Below are positions 17,482-27,200 of a stretch of DNA of 64,000 nt, piece by piece (position 1 is the first letter of the stretch; each line of letters opens with the position of its first letter). The stretch is taken from the NCBI RefSeq assembly GCF_025725725.1, contig NZ_CP107020.1, forward strand, positions 620,001 to 684,000, in the 5' to 3' direction. The position numbers were made by a program, and so were the translations under genes. Source of the DNA: Brachybacterium huguangmaarense. Lineage in GTDB: Bacteria > Actinomycetota > Actinomycetes > Actinomycetales > Dermabacteraceae. Below the pieces are notes generated by a model. The model saw nothing but the letters and a program-made list of their open reading frames with translations, did not search any database and had not been told where the DNA came from.

Positions 17482-18681
17482 ATGACCGCTCCGACGGCGC
17501 CCTCCCGCTCCTGGCGCGTGTACCTCTGGTACACGGTCCTGGGGATGGTGATGTTCGTGGTCGTCATCCCGCTCGTGATCGCGGGGTTCCTCGAGACCTA
17601 CGAGCCCGACGCCGCGGACGCGCTGCTGACGCCGGGCTCGTTCGTCCTGCTCGCGGCCCAGTTCGTGCTCTCGGCGCTCTCGACGTGGTGCGGCGTCCTG
17701 CACTGGGCCCGCTCGACGCCGCCACGGCACCGGACCGACGATCGCACGATCCTGCTGGTGACCGGCGCGAGCCTGGTGCCGCTGCTCGCGGCGGTGGCCG
17801 CCGCCCTGCTCTCCCCCGCGATCGGTCCCGCCACCGCGCTCACGTGCGCCGCCGTGGTCGCCGCGGATCTCGGCTCGCGCGGCCGTGCCGTCGGGATCGC
17901 CGTGACCGGCGTGCTCGTGGTCGGGCTCGCCCAGCTGCTGCCCGAGCACCGGTCGCTCGTGACGGTCTGCGCCGTCGTCGTGACGACGTGCGCGCTCCTG
18001 ATGCGCATGACCCTGTGGCTCGGCGCGCTCGTCCGCGAGCTCGACGACGCCCGCACCTCCCAGGCCGCTCTCGCCGTCGCCGAGGAGCGGCTGCGCTTCG
18101 GACGGGACCTCCACGACGTCGCGGGGCGCGACCTGTCCGCGATCGCGGTCAACGCCGAGCTGCTGACGCGGCTCATCGAGCGGGGCGACGACCGGTCCGC
18201 CGAGCAGAGCCGCCAGGTGGCGGCGCTCGCCCGCTCCTCGCTCGCCGAGATCCGCTCCCTCGCGCGCGGCTACCGCCAGGCGGACCTGGGCACGGAGCTG
18301 CACGGGACGGTCTCCCTGCTCCGGTCCGCCCACATCGAGGTCGCGGTCCAGGGCGCCGCCGACGACGTCCCGGCCGAGCATCGCGCCACCGCGGCGTGGG
18401 TGCTGCGTGAGGGCGGCACCAACATGCTGCGTCACGCCGCACCGTCCTCCGTCACCGTCGTGCTCGACGCCGAGGGCCTGCGCCTGAGCAACGACGGGGT
18501 GCCCGCCGACGAGGGCGCGGTCGTCGAGAGCAGCGGCCTGACCGGTCTGCGGGAACGGCTCGGCACCGGCCTGCTCACCACCTGTCGGGCGGACGGCGTC
18601 TTCACCCTGGACGTGCGCTTCGATCCCGCCGCCGTCCCGTCGGCCCCACCTGCTCGATCCGCATCCCCGGAGGACACATGA
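17482..18681 (+). CDS. Sensor histidine kinase, HisKA_3 (DesK-like)
   Basis: A 399-residue membrane kinase. About five to six hydrophobic helices (15-185) precede the dimerisation helix with phosphorylated His211 in RFGRDLHDVAGRDLS. The ATP domain shows the N-box REGGTNMLRHA and a G-box in SGLTGLRERLGTG. There is no large extracellular sensor, so it probably senses the membrane itself, as DesK does. GGAAGGA precedes the ATG. Its stop overlaps the regulator's start (ATGA). It lies 87 bp after the exporter genes and probably belongs to the same unit. Confidence 0.92.
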   Translation: MTAPTAPSRSWRVYLWYTVLGMVMFVVVIPLVIAGFLETYEPDAADALLTPGSFVLLAAQFVLSALSTWCGVLHWARSTPPRHRTDDRTILLVTGASLVPLLAAVAAALLSPAIGPATALTCAAVVAADLGSRGRAVGIAVTGVLVVGLAQLLPEHRSLVTVCAVVVTTCALLMRMTLWLGALVRELDDARTSQAALAVAEERLRFGRDLHDVAGRDLSAIAVNAELLTRLIERGDDRSAEQSRQVAALARSSLAEIRSLARGYRQADLGTELHGTVSLLRSAHIEVAVQGAADDVPAEHRATAAWVLREGGTNMLRHAAPSSVTVVLDAEGLRLSNDGVPADEGAVVESSGLTGLRERLGTGLLTTCRADGVFTLDVRFDPAAVPSAPPARSASPEDT

Positions 18682-19304
18682 CCGCCACCGCACCGACGCC
18701 GCTGACGGTCGTGCTTGTCGACGACGAGCACCTGATCCGCAGCGCGCTCGCGACGATGCTCGACCTCGAGGACGATCTGCACGTCGTCGGCCAGGCGGCC
18801 ACCGTCGCGGACGGCCTGGCCCTCGTCGCGTCCGAGCGGCCCGACGTCGACGTCGTCGATCTCCAGCTGCCCGACGGCGACGGCCTCGACCTGTGCGCCG
18901 CCACGGCCTCTCGCTCGCCCGCCACGAGGTGCCTCGTGCTCACGTCCCATGCCCGGCCCGGCTATCTCAAGCGGGCGCTCGAGCAGGGCGTGCTCGGGTT
19001 CCTGCCCAAGACCACCTCGGCCGACGTGCTCGCCGCGGCGGTGCGCAGCGTCGCCGCCGGGCGACGGGCGATCGACCCGGAGCTCGCGGCGGAGACCATC
19101 GCCTCGGGCGACTCGCCGCTCACCCCGCGCGAGGCCGACGTGCTCGAGTACGCGGCCGACGGCGCCGGGATCGCCCAGATCGCGCGCCGTGCGCACCTCG
19201 CCGAGGGCACGGTGCGCAACTACCTCTCGAGCGCCCAGGCCAAGCTCCAGGCCGCCAACCGGCACGAGGCGGTCGCCGTCGCCCGGCGCCACGGGTGGAT
19301 CTGA
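18678..19304 (+). CDS. Response regulator, NarL/LuxR type
   Basis: A 208-residue two-domain regulator. The receiver has the acidic pair DDE near residue 15, phospho-acceptor Asp61 in VVDLQLPDGDG, Thr/Ser in LTSHA and Lys in LPKTT. The C-terminal LuxR-type helix-turn-helix (LTPREADVLEYAADG, then GTVRNYLSSAQAKL) binds DNA. It is the partner of the kinase upstream, with which it overlaps by 4 bp. The likely target is its own operon, where inverted repeats lie at 15337-15384. Confidence 0.93.
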   Translation: MTATAPTPLTVVLVDDEHLIRSALATMLDLEDDLHVVGQAATVADGLALVASERPDVDVVDLQLPDGDGLDLCAATASRSPATRCLVLTSHARPGYLKRALEQGVLGFLPKTTSADVLAAAVRSVAAGRRAIDPELAAETIASGDSPLTPREADVLEYAADGAGIAQIARRAHLAEGTVRNYLSSAQAKLQAANRHEAVAVARRHGWI

Positions 19305-19415
19305 GCCCCCCGAGGCATACGGGCCAGGTCACGGGACGCCGACACCACGGCATCTTCCCCGGGCGCCGCCGACGGCGCACCATGGGTGCATCGTCCCCCA
19401 CCCGAGGAGCCCGCG

Positions 19416-19898
19416 ATGAGCCCCCAGCCCACCGGCACGCGCACCCCCGACGGTCGCGTCGTGATCTCACGCCGTCTCGACGCCGCCCCGGAGGAGACCT
19501 GGTCGTGGATCACCGACCCCGACCGCACGGCCCGATGGTTCGGGCGCTGGAGCGGGGACCCCGCGAGCGGGCGCGTCGCCGTCCAGCTCTCGGCCGAGGA
19601 GGGGGCGCCGACCTCGACCACGCTCATCCGCACGTGCGAGGCTCCCCGGCGTCTCGTCATCGAGAACGGTCTCGGCTGGGTGCTCGCGCTCGACGTCGAG
19701 GCGGACGGCGCGGGCAGCGTCCTCACCCTGAGCCAGGTGATGGACGACGCCGAGTTCGCGGCCTCCGTCGGGCCCGGGTGGGAGTTCTACCTCGACCGCC
19801 TCGTCACCGCCCGCGCCGGCGGCGACGTCGACGCGATCGTCTTCGAGCCGGACTACGTGCCCGGCCAGAGCGCCCATTACCGCGCCCTGTTCAGCTGA
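19416..19898 (+). CDS. SRPBCC (AHSA1-like) domain protein
   Basis: A 160-residue protein of the START/Bet v1-like fold. ISRRLDAAPEETWSWITDP and RTARWFGRWSGDP form the opening strand and helix typical of AHSA1-type proteins. WEFYLDRLVTA is the C-terminal helix that closes the hydrophobic cavity. GAGGAG lies six bases before ATG 19416. The family binds lipophilic ligands or chaperones; no ligand can be named. It stands alone, 111 bp after the response regulator. Confidence 0.85.
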   Translation: MSPQPTGTRTPDGRVVISRRLDAAPEETWSWITDPDRTARWFGRWSGDPASGRVAVQLSAEEGAPTSTTLIRTCEAPRRLVIENGLGWVLALDVEADGAGSVLTLSQVMDDAEFAASVGPGWEFYLDRLVTARAGGDVDAIVFEPDYVPGQSAHYRALFS

Positions 19899-19955
19899 GG
19901 CGCCGGCACCCGGGGTCGAGGGCGACGCCGGGCCGACCGCGCCGGGCCGGGCCCC

Positions 19956-20423
19956 TCATCCCCGCGCCCGGCGCCGCTGACGGAAGAAGTCCCGCAGGAG
20001 ATCGCCGCACTCGGTGCCGCGCACGCCCGTCGTGAGCTCGACCCGATGGTTCAGACGCGGCTCGCGCACGAGGTCGTAGAGCGAGCCCGCGGCCCCGGCC
20101 TTGGGGTCCATCGCGCCGACCACGAGGCGCTCCACGCGCGAGAGCACGATCGCGCCCGCGCACATCGTGCACGGCTCGAGGGTCACCGCGAGCGTGCAGC
20201 CCGTCAGGTTCCAGCGGCCGGTGGCGCGCGCCGCCGCCCGCAGGGCCAGGATCTCCGCGTGCGCCGTGGGATCCTCGTCGGCCTCTCGCCGGTTGCCCGC
20301 TCGTGCGAGCTCGACGCCGTCGGGTCCCACGACGACCGCGCCGATCGGCACGTCCGGGCGCGTGCGGCGCGCCGCCGCGCGGGCCTCGTCGAGCGCGATG
20401 CCGATCAGCTCGTCGTCGGTCAT
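19956..20423 (-). CDS. tadA: tRNA-specific adenosine deaminase
   Basis: A 155-residue zinc deaminase that converts A34 of tRNA-Arg(ACG) to inosine. It has the HAE motif with His55 and Glu57 and the PCTMC zinc ligands Cys85 and Cys88. The C-terminal LNHRVELTTGVRGTECGDLLRDFF is typical of TadA rather than of guanine or cytosine deaminases. The start overlaps the stop of the upstream reductase gene by ATGA. Confidence 0.92.
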   Translation of the reverse strand: MTDDELIGIALDEARAAARRTRPDVPIGAVVVGPDGVELARAGNRREADEDPTAHAEILALRAAARATGRWNLTGCTLAVTLEPCTMCAGAIVLSRVERLVVGAMDPKAGAAGSLYDLVREPRLNHRVELTTGVRGTECGDLLRDFFRQRRRARG

Positions 20424-20965
20424 GCGGTCCCGCCGGCGGATCGCACGGCGTATCGCGCGCACACGAACGCCTGGTTGCGGGCGACGTTCCGCAGCTCGAG
20501 GTCGAGCCGGCCGGTGAACAGCGGCCGGCCCGCGCCCAGCATGACGGGGGCGATCGAGACGACGACCTCGTCGAGCATCCCGGCCTGCGCGCACTGCGTG
20601 GCGAGATCGCCGCCGCCCACGATCCACACGTCCTTGCCGCCGGCGGCGGCCTCGAGCCGGGATCGCAGGTCCGCGACGGGTCCGGCGACGATCGAGACGT
20701 TCTCGGCGACGGGCGCGAGATCCCGGTGGGACAGCACGAAGCTGGGCTGGGCGTAGGGCCATGCGGAGTCCGCCAGGGCGTTCCGGCAGACCCACTCGTA
20801 CGTCGTCGCACCCATCACGACCGCACCGACGTCGCCGATGAACTCCCCGTAGCTCATCGGACCGGTCTCGTCGATCGGCTGGGAGAGCAGCCAGTCGAGG
20901 TTGTCGTCGGGGTCGGCGAGGAACCCGTCCAGGGTGGTCGCCGTGTAGTAGCGGTACGCGCTCAC
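20420..20965 (-). CDS. Dihydrofolate reductase family (RibD C-terminal domain) protein
   Basis: A 181-residue protein with the DHFR-like fold of RibD-C: YYTATTLDGFLADPDDNLDWL at the start, VMGATTYEW in the middle and VWIVGGGDLATQC, the NADPH-binding glycine loop, after residue 110. Such stand-alone proteins are common in actinobacteria and their substrates are mostly unknown; a true dihydrofolate reductase is unlikely. GTG start with GACACT six bases upstream. It overlaps tadA by 4 bp. Confidence 0.88.
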   Translation of the reverse strand: MSAYRYYTATTLDGFLADPDDNLDWLLSQPIDETGPMSYGEFIGDVGAVVMGATTYEWVCRNALADSAWPYAQPSFVLSHRDLAPVAENVSIVAGPVADLRSRLEAAAGGKDVWIVGGGDLATQCAQAGMLDEVVVSIAPVMLGAGRPLFTGRLDLELRNVARNQAFVCARYAVRSAGGTA

Positions 20966-21084
20966 CCGTGCAGTGTCCCAGAAAGCAGGACGGTCGTCCC
21001 GGGAGGCCGGACGGCCCCGGGAGACCAGCTCTCGGCGCCCGCCGGTCCCCGTCCGCCGCTCTCGCGCTCGGGTAGATTCGCCTC

Positions 21085-21723
21085 ATGCGCGTCCTCGAGA
21101 TCGACCACCCGCTCGTCGCCCACAAGCTCACCGTGCTGCGGAACAAGGAGACCCACTCCTCGGTGTTCCGTCTGCTCGCCGACGAGCTCGTGACCCTCCT
21201 GGCCTACGAGGCCACGCGCAACGTCGCCGTGGCCCCCGTCGAGATCGAGACCCCGGTGACGCCGATGACGGGCACCAAGCTCACCAATCCCAAGCCGATG
21301 GTGGTGCCGATCCTCCGGGCCGGCCTGGGCATGCTCCACGGCCTCACCACGCTGCTGCCGACCGCCGAGGTCGGGTTCCTCGGCATGGTGCGCAACGAGG
21401 AGACCCTCGAGGTCACCACCTACGCCAACCGTCTCCCCGACGACCTCACGGGCCGCCAGTGCTTCGTGCTGGACCCGATGCTCGCGACCGGCCACACCCT
21501 GATCGCCTCGGTCAACTACCTCCACGAGCGCGGCGCGAAGGACATCACGTGCGTCACGCTCCTCAGCGCCCCGGAGGGGCTGCGAACCCTCGAGGCCGCG
21601 ATCGGCGAGGACGTCGACCTCACCGTCGTCACCGCGGCGATCGACGACCATCTCAACGAGAAGGGCTACATCGTGCCCGGCCTCGGGGACGCGGGCGATC
21701 GCCTGTTCGGCGTCGTCGACTGA
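21085..21723 (+). CDS. upp: Uracil phosphoribosyltransferase
   Basis: A 212-residue enzyme of standard length that makes UMP from uracil and PRPP. The PRPP loop is [11 protein letters not shown]. The N-terminal [16 protein letters not shown] and the C-terminal [20 protein letters not shown] match Upp throughout. TAGATT lies six bases before the ATG with no Shine-Dalgarno sequence, a clear leaderless arrangement. It faces away from the tadA pair. Confidence 0.96.
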   Translation: MRVLEIDHPLVAHKLTVLRNKETHSSVFRLLADELVTLLAYEATRNVAVAPVEIETPVTPMTGTKLTNPKPMVVPILRAGLGMLHGLTTLLPTAEVGFLGMVRNEETLEVTTYANRLPDDLTGRQCFVLDPMLATGHTLIASVNYLHERGAKDITCVTLLSAPEGLRTLEAAIGEDVDLTVVTAAIDDHLNEKGYIVPGLGDAGDRLFGVVD

Positions 21724-21784
21724 GGCGCACGACCGCCACGACGCGCCACCCTGGCCCACGACGGCCGACGGGGCGACCGCACCT

Positions 21785-21819
21785 GTTCACACACGTTCAC
21801 ACATCCCACGATGTGAACG
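21785..21819 (+). promoter_or_regulatory. GTTCAC direct and inverted repeats before the Met-rich ORF
   Basis: GTTCAC occurs at 21785-21790 and 21795-21800, exactly 10 bp apart, and its inverse GTGAAC at 21813-21818. Direct repeats with about one helical turn spacing are typical targets of OmpR/PhoB-type winged-helix proteins, and such a protein is encoded 350 bp downstream. The nonamer ATGTGAACG (21811-21819) is also found before metN. Confidence 0.5.
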
Positions 21820-21859
21820 CATGCTTGTCCGCCTCCGCGCATCGGGGCACTCTCTACCC

Positions 21860-21979
21860 ATGACCTCCGCCCGGCTCCGTGTCGAGGCCACCGTCCCGGT
21901 GGCCTCCGCGATGATGCCCTCGATGCGGATGATGCACATGCCGATGATGCGCATGATGCAGCGTCAGCCGAGCCTCTGA
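21860..21979 (+). CDS. Methionine-rich mini-ORF, possible leader peptide
   Basis: A 39-codon frame, ATG to TGA, with eleven methionines; ten fall in residues 18-33, which include MRMMHMPMMRMM. The first half contains a perfect 10-bp hairpin (21884-21906). The stop codon lies in the loop side of a second hairpin with arms GTCAGCCGA/TCGGCTGAC (21963-21971/22001-22009). Met clusters plus hairpins suggest either translation-dependent attenuation or a small metal-binding peptide. The next gene is the winged-helix regulator at 22172. There is no clear ribosome binding site. Confidence 0.55.
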   Translation: MTSARLRVEATVPVASAMMPSMRMMHMPMMRMMQRQPSL

Positions 21980-22171
21980 GCGCTCGAGAATCCTCCGGGG
22001 TCGGCTGACAGGAGCCGGTCGAGAGGCGCGGGCTCCAGGTGCCACCGGGAGCACAGCCCCAGGCCGGACGCGACCCCTCCTCCGCGAGGACGACGCAGAC
22101 CGCCGATCGCGGGATCCCGGGCCCACCTGCCCGCCGGACGCCGTCGGCGCCCGCGACCTCGGAGATCCGCC

Positions 22172-22978
22172 ATGACCATCGCCCTCGATCGCCCCACCAC
22201 CGCCCCCGCCGCTCCGCACACGGCCGCCCTCCGCTCCGTCGGGGGCCGCACCGCCGGCGTCCAGCGCCCGGCCTCCCGCGCCCCCTTCACCGCTCCGGGA
22301 GCGCCCGCGCCGCGTCCGGAATCCTCGACCGTCACCGTGACGCTGACCATCTCGCTTCCCGCCGGCACGCCCGACGTCGAGTCCGCCCGCCTGGCCGACG
22401 CGCTGCGCACGCAGGCGCAGCGGCTCACGGCAGGGCGCCGAGCGCGTGCCACCGTCGACGTGACCTCGCCGCACCCGTTCACGTCCACCACGGGCTCCGC
22501 CCAGCGCGCTCTGCCGCCCGTGGGGCGCGCCTCGGCGCCCGCGAGCCCGGTGCGCGAGCGTCGGGCTGGCGTGGTCTCGCCGAACTCGCCGGCGCGCCGT
22601 GACATCGAGACCGCACGCCGCCGGGCGCTCCAGGCCACCGCGGTGAGCCCGTCTCCCGCCCCGGTCCCGGGCGACACGGCCCTCGTCATCGACCTGTACG
22701 GGCGGCGCGTGCGGCTCGACGGCACCGACATCGACCTCACCTACAAGGAGTTCGAACTGCTCGCGCATCTCGCACGCCACGCACGCCGCATCGTCAGCCG
22801 CGAGGAGCTCATGGAGTCGGTGTGGGCGGACGCCGAGGCCGACACGGGCGAGCGCACGGTCGACGTGCACATCCGCCGGGTCCGCTCGAAGCTGGGCCGC
22901 TACCGCAAGCTCATCTCGACCGTGCGGGGCGCGGGCTACCGCCTCGATCCCGGCAGCGACGTGGCCGTGCTCGACTGA
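22172..22978 (+). CDS. Orphan winged-helix transcription regulator (OmpR/PhoB-type DNA-binding domain)
   Basis: A 268-residue protein. The C-terminal 95 residues are a trans_reg_C winged helix (IDLTYKEFELLAHLARHARR, RTVDVHIRRVRSKLG, and the wing VRGAGYRLDP). The N-terminal part is not a receiver: it begins with 50 Pro/Ala-rich residues, then a short beta-rich segment (STVTVTLTISLPAG), then a basic Pro/Ala linker. It is therefore not phosphorylated in the usual way. GGAGATCC precedes the ATG. It lies after the Met-rich mini-ORF and the GTTCAC repeats, which it may bind. Confidence 0.8.
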   Translation: MTIALDRPTTAPAAPHTAALRSVGGRTAGVQRPASRAPFTAPGAPAPRPESSTVTVTLTISLPAGTPDVESARLADALRTQAQRLTAGRRARATVDVTSPHPFTSTTGSAQRALPPVGRASAPASPVRERRAGVVSPNSPARRDIETARRRALQATAVSPSPAPVPGDTALVIDLYGRRVRLDGTDIDLTYKEFELLAHLARHARRIVSREELMESVWADAEADTGERTVDVHIRRVRSKLGRYRKLISTVRGAGYRLDPGSDVAVLD

Positions 22979-23007
22979 CCGGACACGCAGGGCCCGCCCC
23001 CGGACGA

Positions 23008-23051
23008 CCGAACGGCGGTCGGCACGCTCACGCGTGTCGACCGCCGTTCGG
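23008..23051 (+). terminator. Bidirectional-type terminator hairpin
   Basis: A perfect 14-bp inverted repeat CCGAACGGCGGTCG / CGACCGCCGTTCGG with a 16-base loop, starting 30 bp after the winged-helix gene. A second GC-rich hairpin, GGGACGCCGCG/CGCGGCGTCCC, follows from 23057. Confidence 0.7.
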
Positions 23052-23189
23052 CGTACGGGACGCCGCGAGCGCGGCGTCCCCGACGTACAAAGCGAGCGGC
23101 CCGGAACTCTCACTCGACCGAAGTCGGGGGCTCACGGGCCGCTCGCCGACCTGTCGTCCGTCAGGGGTGGTGCGGGCGAACAGGCGAGA

Positions 23190-23264
23190 CGAACCGTCAA
23201 TTCGGGGGGAACTGACGACGGTCCGTCCAACCGCTTCCCTCAGGGGGGGTCGAGAGAAGCGGCG
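23190..23264 (-). ncRNA. 6C small RNA
   Basis: On the minus strand two consecutive stem-loops each present a run of cytosines. The first has stem CCGCTTC/GAAGCGG (23262-23231) with seven C; the second has stem CGTCA/TGACG plus a TTC/GAA extension (23217-23195) with exactly six C. Two hairpins with six or more C in each loop define the actinobacterial 6C RNA. An AT-rich GGATAAAA lies just upstream (23266-23273) and could be the -10 region. The large hairpin GAGCGGCCCG/CGGGCCGCTC further on, followed by GCTTTG, could end it. No other gene occupies 23052-23422. Confidence 0.7.
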
Positions 23265-23422
23265 CTTTTATCCAATTCTCAGGACTGCTGAACCATCGCC
23301 GGCGGGAACGTGCGAGATGCCCGCGCTGCGACGGCCACAAGTCTAGGGCGAGATTTCCGCGCCTGTAAACGGGGGTCATCCCCCCGTCGTCAAGATCTCC
23401 CCAAGATTTGCCCCAGATCCGG

Positions 23423-24196
23423 TCACCCGGCGTGCCCCGGGAACCATGCCAGGACGGTCGCGTCGTCGTGCGTCTTGCGCTCGGGCAGGGTGCCCTCCTC
23501 CGCCCGGCGGGACTCGACGCGGCGCACCTCGTCGATGAGCTCCGCCGCGCCGCTCGCGTCCTGGCAGCGCCGTGCGACCGCGTCCGCACCGCCGATGCCC
23601 AGCAGGTCGATCGCCCTGGTCACGCCGTCGGAGACGAGGACGGCCGCCTCGACCTCGGCGAGCGGCACGGAGCCCACGAGGGCCTCGCGCGCCGCGCGCT
23701 CCTCGTGGCGTGCCACCCAGAACCCGCCCTCCCCGTTGCGCAGCGCCTCGATCGCGTCGGGGACGCGCTCGCGCCGCACGACGTCCTCGATCCGGGTGTC
23801 CGTCACGCGCACGACGTCGCCGTCGGCGCGCGCCAGCAGGAGAGACGAGTCGCACAGAACCAGATGCTCGAGCACCCCGTCACGGGCCCTCACCGCGACC
23901 ACGGTGGCCGACGGGCTCCCGGCCTCGAGGTCGCACTCGCCCTCGTGCAGAGCCCGGACGCGTCCGATCGCGGCGGCGAGCGCCGCCCGCATCGAGACGC
24001 CCTCGTCGGCCAGCTCCTCGGCGAGGGCGTCCACGAGCGCATGGGAGTACCACGCCACCGTGTGACGACAGCCGGCGCGATAGCGCGGCGGCACGCCCGA
24101 CCCGTCCGCGAGCACGGCCACGCGGGCGTCGAACCGGGCCGCGTCCTCGTTGGCGGCCTCGGGCGAGGACGGATCGGTGACGATGAAGGAGCGCAT
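23423..24196 (-). CDS. PP2C-like protein phosphatase
   Basis: A 257-residue cytosolic protein of the PP2C/SpoIIE fold. The N-terminal NEDAARFD and VAVLADGSG, the middle LVLCDSSLLL and SDGVTRAID, and C-terminal THDDATVLAWF supply the metal-binding aspartates in family order, though several motifs are looser than in true PppA/Stp phosphatases. The ATG follows TACGGT by six bases (leaderless). It diverges from the SNF2 helicase gene with only 69 bp between the two starts. Confidence 0.8.
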   Translation of the reverse strand: MRSFIVTDPSSPEAANEDAARFDARVAVLADGSGVPPRYRAGCRHTVAWYSHALVDALAEELADEGVSMRAALAAAIGRVRALHEGECDLEAGSPSATVVAVRARDGVLEHLVLCDSSLLLARADGDVVRVTDTRIEDVVRRERVPDAIEALRNGEGGFWVARHEERAAREALVGSVPLAEVEAAVLVSDGVTRAIDLLGIGGADAVARRCQDASGAAELIDEVRRVESRRAEEGTLPERKTHDDATVLAWFPGHAG

Positions 24197-24265
24197 CGCC
24201 CCACCGTATCCACCGCCGGCACCCCACCGTCGCCGCTCGTCACACCCCCGCCCTACGCTGGAGCC

Positions 24266-27200
24266 ATGCCCGTCCACCGCCTCCATCTGATCGTCGACGA
24301 CGATCTCGGGGCAGCGCTGTGGGCGCGCGAGCAGACGGGTCCCGGCCGCTCGCGCGCGCTCGAGGACCTCGCCCCGCTCCTCGAGCACGCCCCCGCACCG
24401 ATCGCCGAGGTCCTGCGCCCGCTCGCCGGTCCCCTGCGCCACCGGCTGCGGGTCGCCGGCACCTCCCGGCGGGTCCCCGCCCGGGCGCTCGGGCCCGTCC
24501 GTCTGATCGAGCTGGTCGAGGCGGTGCGCGCGGTGCTGAGCGCCGGCGACGACGCCTCGGCGGCCCCGCTCGTCGAGCGCGTGCGGCCGCTCGTGGAGGC
24601 CGGCAGCTCCGTGCGCCTGACGGAGAGCCTGCTCGCGATGCCCGATCTGCTCGCCGCGCTCGTGGCCGACGACGCCGCGCAGACCCTGGTCGCGGCGCGG
24701 CACGTCGTGCCCGTGCTCACGGAGCGCTACGACACGGTCCGCGCCCGCTGGGCCCCCGTCGCCGCCGACGGCTCCCTCCATGACGCCCCGCTGCTCGCCG
24801 CGCTCGTCGACGCCCGCACGCGCCCTGTCCTCGGCGCGCTGCTGGCCGAGGGCGAGCACGCCGACCCCCGTCGGCTGCTGGCCGCGCTCGTCGACGACGA
24901 GGTGACGGTCGAGGCCGACGTGCCCGCCGTGCGGCGCCTGACCGAGGCGCTGTCGGCCTTCGCGGGATCGGCGCGGGAGACCGTGCAGCTGTCCTCGACC
25001 GACCTGGGCCTCGTGGTGCGCCTGCACGAGCCGCCGCTCGGCACCGCATGGCCGCTCCAGACGTGCCTGCGCGAGAAGGACGGAACGGTGCATCCCGTGG
25101 CCGATCTGCGAGCCGTCGGCGACCTCACGGCCGCCGGCGCGGTCGAGGCCGCCGGGGAGGTGGTGCGCCTCGCCCCCACCGTGCGCGGGGCCACGTGGGA
25201 CGACACGGGGGTGGACTGGCTGCTCACGACGGCGGAGGCCTCGGCCTTCCTCGCTCAGGACGCCGACCTGCTCGAGGCCGCCGGGGTCACCGTGATGCTG
25301 CCGCGCGAGTGGACGAAGGCGCGGGCGAGCGTGCGCGCCCAGGTCGCGGACGCGGCCGAGACGGACGCGAAGCAGGGCAAGGGGATCGGCCTGCACGCCC
25401 TGGCGTCCTTCCGGTGGAGCGTCGCGATCGGCGATGTCGAGCTCACCGACGAGGAGATGCAGGAGATCCGCGAGGCGCAGTCCGAGCTCGTGCGGCTGCG
25501 CGGGCAGTGGGTGCACCTGGACTCGTCGACCCTGCGGGCCGCCGAGCGCTTCCTCGACGCCTTCGCGGCCCGTGCGCGCCGTCGTGACCCGCTCGAGGGG
25601 ACCGGCGGGGAGCCGCCGTCCACCGGCGAGGCGGGCCCTGTGCTCGTCGGCACGGTCCTCCCGCCCGCGGGCGCCCGACCCTCCCGCCGGGACCAGGAGG
25701 CCTTCGCCGTCCACGACCCGCACAACCCTGTCGGACCGGGCGCCGTCGAGGGAGACCTCACGCTGCGGGACTGGTTCGGCCTGCTCGCGTCCTCGGACGC
25801 CGAGGGCGCCGACGTCGGCGACCTCACGGTCAGCGGGGAGATGGGCCGCCTGCTCGACGCCCACGAGGCGCAGCCCGCGCTGCCCGCCCCCTCGACCCTG
25901 CGCGCCGAGCTGCGTCCCTATCAGCGACGCGGGCTGGACTGGATGTGGTTCCTCGACTCCCACGGGCTCGGCGGGATCCTCGCGGACGACATGGGCCTGG
26001 GCAAGACCATGCAGGTCCTCGCGCTGCTGTGCCGCGAACGCGAGCTCGCGGCGGGCGAGCGCGTGGGCCCGACGCTGCTCGTGTGCCCCATGTCCGTCGT
26101 GGGGTCGTGGCAGCGGGAGGCCCGCACCTTCGCACCCGAGCTGGCCGTGCACGTGCATCACGGCGGGGACCGTGTGCGTGACGCCGCGTTCGTCGAGGGC
26201 GTCGCCGACGTCGACCTCGTGCTCACCACGTACTCGCTGCTCGCGCGGGACCTGCCCCTCCTGCAGAGCGTCCGCTGGGGCAGGGTGGTCCTCGACGAGG
26301 CCCAGCACGTCAAGAACCCGCAGACGGCGGTCTCCCGGGCGGCTCGCGCCCTGCCCGAGGGACGGCGGCTCGCCCTGACCGGGACCCCCGTCGAGAACCG
26401 GCTCGCCGATCTCCATGCGCTCATGGAGGTCGTCAATCCCGGGCTGCTCGGCCCGCTCGACGGCTTCGAGGCACGGATCGCCCGCCCCATCGAGTCCGAC
26501 GGGGACCCCGCGGCCGTCTCCCGGCTGGCGCGTCTGACGAGCCCGTTCGTGCTGCGCCGCGTCAAGACCGACCGGTCGATCATCGCCGACCTGCCCGCCA
26601 AGACCGAGATCACCCAGCGCGTAAACCTCACCCCCGAGCAGGCCGGGCTGTACGAGGCCCTCGTGGACGAGATGCTCGGGCAGCTCGGTGGGGCCGACGA
26701 GAACCAGCGGCGGGCCCTCGTCGCGTCGACGCTCACCAAGCTCAAGCAGGTCTGCAACCATCCCGCGCACTATCTCGGCGACGGCTCGTCGATCCTGCGC
26801 GTCGGCGCCCACCGCTCCGGCAAGCTCGAGCTCGTCGACGACCTGCTCGAGGCCGCCTTCGCCGAGGGCGAGAAGGTGCTCCTGTTCACCCAGTTCACGA
26901 CGTTCGGCCGCATGCTCGTGCCCTACTGGGGCGAGAAGTTCGGGATCGACATCCCCTTCCTGCACGGCGGGGTCTCCAAGCTCGACCGGGACGCGATGGT
27001 CGCCGACTTCCAGGCGCGCACGGACGCGCCGGGCGCGATGCTGCTGTCCCTGCGGGCCGGCGGCACCGGCCTCACGCTCACGGCCGCCAACCACGTCGTC
27101 CATCTCGACCGCTGGTGGAACCCGGCCGTCGAGGACCAGGCCACCGACCGGGCGTTCCGCATCGGCCAGCGCCGCGACGTGCAGGTGCGCAAGCTCGTGG

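Noticed and set aside
21963-22009. Another family C palindrome because it contains CTCGAGAATC
   Set aside because: Only the ten-base loop sequence is shared; the arms are different and short (9 bp), so common origin is not supported.
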